The notes under the pieces: model-generated
What the model was told of the DNA's origin: nothing
Databases searched by the model: none
The model's input: the letters and a program-made list of their open reading frames with translations, nothing else
Made by a program: the position numbers and the translations under genes
Part shown: piece by piece, positions 52,618-58,583 of the stretch
How the letters are laid out: the number at the start of each line of letters is the position of its first letter
Numbering within the stretch: position 1 is the stretch's first letter
NCBI GenBank assembly: GCA_944326605.1
Contig: CALVEM010000013.1
Span: 1-58,583, forward strand
Length of the DNA: 58,583 bases
Direction of reading: 5' to 3'
From: Candidatus Gastranaerophilales bacterium
GTDB lineage: Bacteria; Cyanobacteriota; Vampirovibrionia; Gastranaerophilales; Gastranaerophilaceae

Positions 52618-53085
52618 CTATTTTTCTGAAGCTTTGTCGAGCAGCCCTCTGATTCTGAGATATCTGTCAAGTTCTATTCTAAATTTACCCAAATCTTGAT
52701 AAATTAAATTAGGCATCAAGACTCTATTATCATATTTGGGATCTAAAATATAAACTGTCGGGAAGCCGCCAATTCCCACATCATCTACTAATTTTTCATG
52801 ATTTTTATCTTCTACATTGACCATTACAAAATTATATTTATTTTTGTACAATTTACTCAAAATATTGAATTTCGGCATAAATTTCATACAGTAACCGCAC
52901 CAGTCAACATAAAAAAGCGCAAGCATAGGCTTTTCAGAAGCAGCAACAGCTTCTTCATAAGTAATTCCTATATGATAATCCGACGGATGTTTCGGCGCAT
53001 TCATCATAGAAACAGCAAATGCAACTGCTGAAGTAAGCAATAATATAAAACCTACACCCAGTGTTATAAATAATTTCTTTTTCAT
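52618..53085 (-). CDS. Membrane-anchored thioredoxin-fold protein
   Basis: An N-terminal hydrophobic anchor (residues 6-27) is followed by a thioredoxin domain with the active site FYVDWCGYCMKF (Cys63, Cys66) and cis-Pro in GGFPTVYILDP. It probably reduces or forms disulfides outside the inner membrane. Such activity could serve the Cys-rich pilins, but that is inference. GGAG upstream supports the start. Confidence 0.85.
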   Translation of the reverse strand: MKKKLFITLGVGFILLLTSAVAFAVSMMNAPKHPSDYHIGITYEEAVAASEKPMLALFYVDWCGYCMKFMPKFNILSKLYKNKYNFVMVNVEDKNHEKLVDDVGIGGFPTVYILDPKYDNRVLMPNLIYQDLGKFRIELDRYLRIRGLLDKASEK

Positions 53086-53176
53086 AGTATCTCCTCCGAT
53101 ACTTTAAGTATACTAAAAAAAAATTATTGATACAAGTTAATCTTTTTAATAATTCTTAACATAAGGCTTGAAATTT

Positions 53177-53212
53177 TATATACTATAGTATATACTAAGT
53201 ATATACTAAGTG
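53177..53212 (+). promoter_or_regulatory. Palindrome and TATACTA iterations upstream of the sigma factor gene
   Basis: An 18-bp perfect palindrome (53177-53194) is followed by TATACTAAG at 53191-53199 and 53202-53210. Counting the palindrome, TATACTA occurs at 53179, 53191 and 53202, one helical turn apart. This is a plausible regulator binding site. Confidence 0.55.
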
Positions 53213-53266
53213 AAGTTTATTCTCGCTCACCTTGTGTCAACTAAATAAGAAGGAGTTTAAAGAGGT

Positions 53267-54175
53267 ATGAAAAAAAGTTTGCCAGTAAAAATGAAACAGA
53301 CATCTCAGCTTTCAAATCCGGCAAAAAATGAAATTTTAGAAGGCGACAGTATTTTATCAGCATACGTCAGAGAAATTTCTGATTACAAATCGCTTACGCC
53401 CGCTGAAGAAAAAGAAACCGCAAAGAAAGCAAAAGAAGGAGATGTTGAAGCAAAACAGAAGCTTATCAAGGCTAATTTAAAACTTGTTGTAACAATAGCT
53501 AAAAAAGCAATCCACATGTCAAATCTGCCTATGATTGATTTAATTCAGGAAGGCAATCTCGGACTTATGGCAGCTGCAGAAAAATTCAACTACAAACTCG
53601 GCTACAAATTTGCCACCTATGCAAGCTGGTGGATAAAACAGGCAATGTTCAAAGCTATTTCCGAACAATCACACTGTATGAAAATTCCGGTTTACATTCA
53701 GGAAACTCTCTCCAGATTTTCTAAAATAAAAAGAGAGCTGGAACACGAAAATAACTGTCAGGTAAAAACAGAAGAAGTAGCAAAAAAGATGAATATTGAA
53801 CCTGACAAAATTGAAACATTTTTATCAGCTTATTCCAAAACAATATCTATAGAAAGCAGTCTTGAAAACAACAACGGCAAAGAGATGAATATTGCAGACA
53901 TTATTGAAGACGAAAAAGCATCTGCAACAGAAAAAGTCGAATATGAAGATTTGAAAACTGACATTTTAAATGTAATTTCAACTCTTAAAGAAAGAGAGCA
54001 GGAAGTTGTTAAAATGCGTTACGGTCTTGAGGATAACGCAAGAAAAACTCTTGAAGAAATAGGTAATATTTATGGCGTTACAAAAGAATGTATCCGCCAG
54101 ACAGAATTGAGAGCATTAAAAAAAATGAGATTCTCCGTGTTAGGTCAGGAAGTTTTATCAGCTTACGTTGACTAA
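53267..54175 (+). CDS. Sigma-70 family RNA polymerase sigma factor
   Basis: The 302-residue protein has region 1.2 (DSILSAYVREISDYKSLTP), region 2 (NLPMIDLIQEGNLGLMAAAEKF, KFATYASWWIKQAMFKAI), region 3 and region 4 (LKEREQEVVKMRYGL, TLEEIGNIYGVTKECIRQTE). It is a group 2/3 factor rather than the large primary sigma, since region 1.1 and the non-conserved region are missing. It could control a stress or stationary regulon. A terminator follows. Confidence 0.9.
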   Translation: MKKSLPVKMKQTSQLSNPAKNEILEGDSILSAYVREISDYKSLTPAEEKETAKKAKEGDVEAKQKLIKANLKLVVTIAKKAIHMSNLPMIDLIQEGNLGLMAAAEKFNYKLGYKFATYASWWIKQAMFKAISEQSHCMKIPVYIQETLSRFSKIKRELEHENNCQVKTEEVAKKMNIEPDKIETFLSAYSKTISIESSLENNNGKEMNIADIIEDEKASATEKVEYEDLKTDILNVISTLKEREQEVVKMRYGLEDNARKTLEEIGNIYGVTKECIRQTELRALKKMRFSVLGQEVLSAYVD

Positions 54176-54216
54176 AGAAGGTATGTTTGTTGTGTTTATT
54201 TATTGAAAAAAGTTTT

Positions 54217-54249
54217 AACCCGCCGTTTATAAAAAACGGCGGGTTTACT
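54217..54249 (+). terminator. Terminator after the sigma factor gene
   Basis: A 12-bp stem AACCCGCCGTTT/AAACGGCGGGTT with a 5-base loop; a short T run follows. It also serves the convergent permease gene. Confidence 0.85.
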
Positions 54250-54257
54250 ATAATTAA

Positions 54258-55817
54258 TTATGCCTGCAGTTCTGTCCTGGGCTTTAGTCGTCTTTGAGTT
54301 TTCTGTTTTTCTTCCAACCTTTTTTGTTTATACCCGTAGCCCGCGTAAATTGCTAAACCAATCAGCAGCCAAAGCGGGAAATAAAGAGAAGATGTTGTTA
54401 AAAATTTCATTGAATAAACCATTAATCCTCCGCAGGTCAAAATTCCCAGAATTGGAAACAACGGAGAAAATGGCACCTTGAAAGGTCTATGTCTGTCAGG
54501 ATCTGTCTTTCTTAAAATTAATACAGCTATACAAATTATTATGAACGAAGTAAATGTACCGAAGTTACAAAGTTCAGCCGATATACTCAAATCCATAAAA
54601 AATGTACATAAAATTACAATTATACCTGAAATCCATGTTAAAACATGCGGTGTTCTATATTTTTTATGGATTAAACGCAGAGATTTCGGCAAAAATCTGT
54701 CTCTGCTCATCGCGTATAAAATTCTTGTTGTTCCGAGTTGATAAATTAATATTACAGAAGTCAAGGCACACAATGCTCCGATTGAGATCAATCCTGCGAA
54801 CCAATCCTTACCCATTGCACGCATTGCATGGGCAATAGGCGCCTGAATATCAATCTGCCCCAGAGGAACATTTCCTGTAAGGACGAGCGCTACGCAAATA
54901 TATAAAACAGTACAAATAACAAGAGTGCCTAAAATAGCAACCGGCAAATCTCTCTGCGGATTTTCAGTTTCTTCGGCAGTTGTTGATATTGCATCAAACC
55001 CGATATAAGCAAAAAATATCAAAAACGCCCCCATAAAAATTCCTTCAAATCCGTTAGGTGCAAAAGGCGTCCAGTTTTCAGGCTTAACATAAAAAGAACC
55101 TACAACTATAAATGAAATTATCATAAACATATTTACACCGACCATGACACTTGCAAATCTTGTAGACTCTTTTACACCTTTAACAAGCAGAATAGTTAAA
55201 AGCAAAACAATAACCATAGCCGGAAGATTTATAGCAAACGGTATTTTATCAAAGATAAACGGCATTTGTGAATGCGGATCAAGTCCGTATTTATCGCAAT
55301 ATGCAAACATAAAACGATAATCAGCTCTCAGCCAAAGAGGGAAGTTTACCACAAAATCAGGGAGAATATGTTTAAACCCTTTCAAAAATTGAACAAAATA
55401 ACCTGTCCATGCACATGCAACAGTAATATTGCCTATTGCATATTCAAGCATTAAAATCCAGCCGACCATCCAGGCCATAAACTCACCCATTGTTGCATAA
55501 GTATATGTATAAGCACTTCCCGCTACAGGTATCATTGCAGCAATTTCACTGTAGCAAAGCGCTGAAAAAACACAGGCTATAACAGCCAGTATCATTGAAA
55601 TCACAATTGCAGGACCTGCCCCGACACTTTCAGGACCGCCTTGTATAGCAGAACCTATAATTGTAAAAATTCCTGTTCCGACAACAGCTCCAATTCCGAG
55701 AACAATTAAATCAAAAACATTCAAAGTCTTTTTCAGTTCAGACTTTTTACTTACAGCTATTAATTCATCGGGGCTTTTCTTTTTTAAAGCATTATATAAA
55801 ATATTTTTTAATTCCAT
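54258..55817 (-). CDS. Amino-acid permease of the APC superfamily (second of tandem pair)
   Basis: The 519-residue protein has 12 or more membrane helices and the APC helix 1 motif GIGAVVGTGIFTIIGSAI, plus FFAYIGFDAISTTAEET. It most resembles cationic amino-acid transporters such as YfnA or CAT. The preceding permease gene ends on the first base of this start codon (1-base overlap). The two proteins align along their length, so this is a tandem duplication. Confidence 0.9.
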   Translation of the reverse strand: MELKNILYNALKKKSPDELIAVSKKSELKKTLNVFDLIVLGIGAVVGTGIFTIIGSAIQGGPESVGAGPAIVISMILAVIACVFSALCYSEIAAMIPVAGSAYTYTYATMGEFMAWMVGWILMLEYAIGNITVACAWTGYFVQFLKGFKHILPDFVVNFPLWLRADYRFMFAYCDKYGLDPHSQMPFIFDKIPFAINLPAMVIVLLLTILLVKGVKESTRFASVMVGVNMFMIISFIVVGSFYVKPENWTPFAPNGFEGIFMGAFLIFFAYIGFDAISTTAEETENPQRDLPVAILGTLVICTVLYICVALVLTGNVPLGQIDIQAPIAHAMRAMGKDWFAGLISIGALCALTSVILIYQLGTTRILYAMSRDRFLPKSLRLIHKKYRTPHVLTWISGIIVILCTFFMDLSISAELCNFGTFTSFIIICIAVLILRKTDPDRHRPFKVPFSPLFPILGILTCGGLMVYSMKFLTTSSLYFPLWLLIGLAIYAGYGYKQKRLEEKQKTQRRLKPRTELQA

Positions 55818-57409
55818 TATTTCATCATTTCTTGTTTTTTAAGTTCAACTTTTTCGTTGTGAATTCTATTTTCATTCTGTCTGTTTCTAACAAAGCCGTA
55901 TAACAAATAAATTATCGCACCTACACCGAGCCAAACAGGGAAAAGCAGGGCAGAACCAGATGGCTGCATTGATTTATACACCATCAAGCCGCCGCAAATA
56001 ATTATTCCAAGAGCCGGTGTGACAGGCGAAAACGGGACTTTAAAAGGACGCGGTCTGTCAGGGTCTGTTTTTCTTAAAATCAAAACTGCGACACATACAA
56101 TTATAAAAGAAGTAAACGTTCCATAATTACAAAGCTCGGCGGCAACATCGAGATTTAAGGTTAGAATTCCGACAACTGCAAGAATGCCGACAGTCCATGT
56201 CAAAAGCGCAGGAGTTTTAAACTTGGGATGAAGTTTTTGAAATCTTTGAGAAATAAAATGATCCCTGCTCATAGCATACAAAATTCTTGTTGCGGCCATT
56301 TCTAAAACCAACAAAACTGATGTAAGACCTGCTAGTGAACCTATAGAAATTAATCCTGCTACCCAGTTCATATTCAGCATTGACATGCAATATGCCATAG
56401 GAGCTTTCAAAAATGCGAGAGGCACAGCAGAACTTGTATCCTGCAAACCGGTCATAACAAGTGCTACAGATACATACACAATCGTTGTTATTATTAAAGA
56501 ACCAATAATACCGACAGGCAAATCTTTCTGAGGATTTTTGCATTCTTCCGCAGCAGTTGCAAGAGCGTCAAATCCGATATATGCAAAGAATATCAAAAAC
56601 GCACCGGCAAAAATTCCGGCTGCGCCATTTGGAGCAAAAGGTGTCCAGTTCTCTGGTTTTACAAAAAATATTCCGGCAAAAACAAACAGCGCTATAACAG
56701 CAAGCTTTATAAATACCATCAAACCTGCCATTTTAGCAGAATCTTTTGTTCCTCTAACAAGTATCATAGTGATAAGCAGAACTATAATAATTGCAGGAAG
56801 ATTTATACTAACCGGCATGCCAAATAACATTGGCAGATGAACGTCTGGGTTGTCTGCTGCAAGTTTTGTTGCAGAGAATACATCATTGACCAGCCATACA
56901 GGCGGATTGCTAAGCCACGCAGGCAGAACTTTTCCAAATCCGCTCATAAATTGTACAAAATGATTTGACCACGCACATGCAACTGCAATAAATCCGATAG
57001 CATATTCAAGCATCAAAACCCATCCGACCATCCATGCGGCAAATTCTCCGAGAGTAGCGAATGTATAAGTATACGCACCTCCCGCTACAGGTATCATCGT
57101 TGCGAATTCCGAATAGCATAAAGCCGAAAAAATACATGCGACCGCTGCAATTACCATTGAAACTATCAGCCCCGGACCTGCTCCGATTATTGAGCCATCT
57201 GCGCTTCCGGCTGCGGCGATACCAACGACAGCAAAAATCCCTGACCCTATAATTGCACCTACGCCAAGTATAATTAAATCCCAGACGCCTAGGGTTTTCT
57301 CTAAGCCTTCTGCCTTTGCTTCGGCTAACATTTCATCTGGATTTTTAATTCTTGTGATAGTTTTCAAAAAATTGCGAGTAAATGTCGCGCGGTGAAATTT
57401 TTCTGCCAT
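55817..57409 (-). CDS. Amino-acid permease of the APC superfamily (first of tandem pair)
   Basis: The 530-residue paralogue shows the helix 1 motif GVGAIIGSGIFAVVGIAAAG and FFAYIGFDALATAAEECKN, matching its partner at the same positions. The N-terminal cytoplasmic tail and the loop after helix 1 differ. It should import amino acids by proton coupling or exchange them. It is upstream in the operon with the second permease. Confidence 0.9.
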   Translation of the reverse strand: MAEKFHRATFTRNFLKTITRIKNPDEMLAEAKAEGLEKTLGVWDLIILGVGAIIGSGIFAVVGIAAAGSADGSIIGAGPGLIVSMVIAAVACIFSALCYSEFATMIPVAGGAYTYTFATLGEFAAWMVGWVLMLEYAIGFIAVACAWSNHFVQFMSGFGKVLPAWLSNPPVWLVNDVFSATKLAADNPDVHLPMLFGMPVSINLPAIIIVLLITMILVRGTKDSAKMAGLMVFIKLAVIALFVFAGIFFVKPENWTPFAPNGAAGIFAGAFLIFFAYIGFDALATAAEECKNPQKDLPVGIIGSLIITTIVYVSVALVMTGLQDTSSAVPLAFLKAPMAYCMSMLNMNWVAGLISIGSLAGLTSVLLVLEMAATRILYAMSRDHFISQRFQKLHPKFKTPALLTWTVGILAVVGILTLNLDVAAELCNYGTFTSFIIVCVAVLILRKTDPDRPRPFKVPFSPVTPALGIIICGGLMVYKSMQPSGSALLFPVWLGVGAIIYLLYGFVRNRQNENRIHNEKVELKKQEMMK

Positions 57410-57422
57410 TTATTTTCTCCAT

Positions 57423-57456
57423 TTCTCCCTCTCATTGATGAGAAGGGGCGGGGTGA
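57423..57456. repeat. GC-rich inverted repeat upstream of the permeases
   Basis: TTCTCCCTCTCATTGATGAGAAGGGGCGG contains a short inverted repeat of the CTCCCTCTCCC/GGGAGAGGG kind also found in locus C. It lies between glyQ and the permease genes. Confidence 0.45.
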
Positions 57457-57474
57457 GGTATCAGCCCCCGACAG

Positions 57475-58359
57475 TTATTTGCAAAGAGGAAATCCCATTT
57501 CTTCTCTTTGAGCTACATACAGTCTTGCGACAGCAGAAGCCATTGTCCTGACTCTGTTAATAAAATTAATTCTTTCATCTTTGCTGATTACGCCTCTTGC
57601 ATCAAGTAAATTAAATGTATGCGAACATTTCAACACGTAATCATACGCAGGCAAAACGAGTTTTGCATTAACACAATTATCAACTTCTTTTTGATATAAA
57701 TCAAACATAGTGAATAAAGATTTAGCATCACTTACTTCAAAGTTATATTTAGACTGCTCTATTTCATTTTGAAGGTAAATGTCGCCGTATTTTAATGTAT
57801 CATTCCACATAATGTCATAAACAGATTCCTTGTTTTGGAGATACATTGCAATTCTTTCAAGCCCGTAAGTCAATTCAAGCGCAACAGGTTTAACCTCAAC
57901 ACCGCCAACCTGCTGAAAATATGTAAACTGTGTAATTTCCATTCCGTCAAGCCATACTTCCCAGCCCACACCAGCGGCTCCGAGCGTCGGAGATTCCCAG
58001 TTATCTTCAACAAATCTTACATCATGTTCTTTCAAGTCAATTCCCATAGCCTCCAAACTTTTCAAATAAAGTTCCTGAGCATTGTCAGGCGACGGTTTTA
58101 AAATAACTTGAAATTGAAAATAATGTCCGAGCCTGTTAGGATTTTCGCCATATCGTGCATCTGTAGGTCTTCTGCATGGTTCAATCATTGCGGTATTCCA
58201 GGGTTCAGGTCCCAGTGCTCTCAAAAAAGTCGCGGGGTTCATTGTTGAAGCGCCTTTTTCAATATCATAAGGCTGTTGGATTATACATCCGTAATCCGAC
58301 CAGAATTTTTGTAAATTAAAAACCAATTCCTGAAAGTTTAAAGCCATAATATATTCCAT
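57475..58359 (-). CDS. glyQ: Glycyl-tRNA synthetase alpha subunit
   Basis: The 294-residue alpha chain of the two-subunit bacterial enzyme contains [56 protein letters not shown] and [24 protein letters not shown]. It catalyses glycyl-adenylate formation. The second Met (58347) may be the real start, giving MALNFQEL. The beta subunit gene glyS is not adjacent and is not seen in the window. Confidence 0.95.
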   Translation of the reverse strand: MEYIMALNFQELVFNLQKFWSDYGCIIQQPYDIEKGASTMNPATFLRALGPEPWNTAMIEPCRRPTDARYGENPNRLGHYFQFQVILKPSPDNAQELYLKSLEAMGIDLKEHDVRFVEDNWESPTLGAAGVGWEVWLDGMEITQFTYFQQVGGVEVKPVALELTYGLERIAMYLQNKESVYDIMWNDTLKYGDIYLQNEIEQSKYNFEVSDAKSLFTMFDLYQKEVDNCVNAKLVLPAYDYVLKCSHTFNLLDARGVISKDERINFINRVRTMASAVARLYVAQREEMGFPLCK

Positions 58360-58475
58360 ATATTGTAATGTTTACACTAAATCGAACGTAAAATACGTGC
58401 TTATCCATACTATGATGAACATAGGGAAATTGCAAATTTTATGTTAAAAATGTAACAGATAGTTATAACATTCTG

Positions 58476-58583
58476 CTACCTGTACTTAACACTGAACGGA
58501 TAATCGTCAGGAATTCGCCAGCCGTTAATCTGTATCCAGCGTGTACAATATAACGGCAATTCTGAATTTTCACTGCATCCATG
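58476..58583 (-). CDS. 3' end of a fourth type IV pilin-like protein (partial)
   Basis: The last 35 codons before TAG read CTRWIQINGWRIPDDYPFSVKYR. They match the endings of loci B (CTRLIEVDGWQIKDDYPWR) and C (MDGWKISNDYPKRI). The N terminus and leader lie beyond the window, so whether it too has a G tract is unknown. Confidence 0.75.
   Translation of the reverse strand, partial: HGCSENSELPLYCTRWIQINGWRIPDDYPFSVKYR

Noticed and set aside
54478-54838. Plus-strand open frames opposite the amino-acid permease
   Set aside because: They are antisense shadows of a well-supported membrane protein gene.
57423-57475. Riboswitch or T-box upstream of the permeases
   Set aside because: The gap is only about 65 bases and its only structure is a short member of the GC-rich repeat family.

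Overview
The window is a low-GC bacterial chromosome segment with densely packed, mostly housekeeping genes. Several traits point to an uncultured gut lineage of non-photosynthetic Cyanobacteriota (Gastranaerophilales, formerly Melainabacteria). These are pilin-like proteins with the signature FTLAEVLITLGIIGVVA, an SLH-domain protein, small proteins opening with INKVSFTG, ThyX and FolE2 in place of ThyA and FolE1, an [FeFe]-hydrogenase maturase, and MITE-like palindromic repeats between genes. This placement is inference from recognised families; no marker tree was run.

Layout. 1-6.7 kb: hydE, tRNA-Arg, a Na+/H+ antiporter, thyX, rpmE, a CHASE2-GGDEF diguanylate cyclase and a secreted protein. 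6.8-19 kb: a TPR protein, proS, gtrA-gatD, tatD-tlyA, polA, and the protein quality-control cluster tig-clpP-clpX. 19-21.4 kb: a large pilin-anchored protein with YadA-like head repeats and a C-terminal S74 chaperone (locus A). 21.5-30.3 kb: an acyltransferase-nitrilase-PBP4 operon, a glycosyltransferase, an oxidoreductase, a CDP-alcohol phosphatidyltransferase, trmL, nnrD and anmK. 30.8-36.2 kb: two tandem WYL-type regulators followed by dnaE. 36.4-41.1 kb: five tRNA genes mixed with decayed tRNA-derived repeats, two membrane glycosyltransferases and a 141-bp inverted-repeat element. 41-58.6 kb: an SLH protein, pilin locus B, umuC-like and rqcH genes, an nfeD-slipin pair, aspS, pilin locus C, folE2, a membrane thioredoxin, a sigma factor, two tandem amino-acid permeases, glyQ, and the 3' end of a fourth pilin-like gene.

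Most notable observation. Pilin loci A, B and C share an unusual 5' leader. Each has a strong Shine-Dalgarno site and an ATG-AAR-AGA start, then within 11-12 codons the conserved motif AGCTTC followed by exactly ten G. As sequenced, all three short reading frames stop just after the tract. The frame that encodes the pilin is open from the tract all the way to the prepilin motif. It would be joined to the ATG by a one- or two-base change in tract length: 11 or 8 G at A and C, 9 or 12 G at B. The leader between tract and pilin is a mosaic of dispersed palindromes and four-unit arrays of 8-bp repeats, translated in frame. At locus B the inserted 145-bp segment is flanked by an 11-bp direct repeat, and removing it restores an ordinary short pilin leader. 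This looks like a family of surface proteins made phase-variable by repeat insertion. It needs read-level confirmation, because homopolymers are error-prone.
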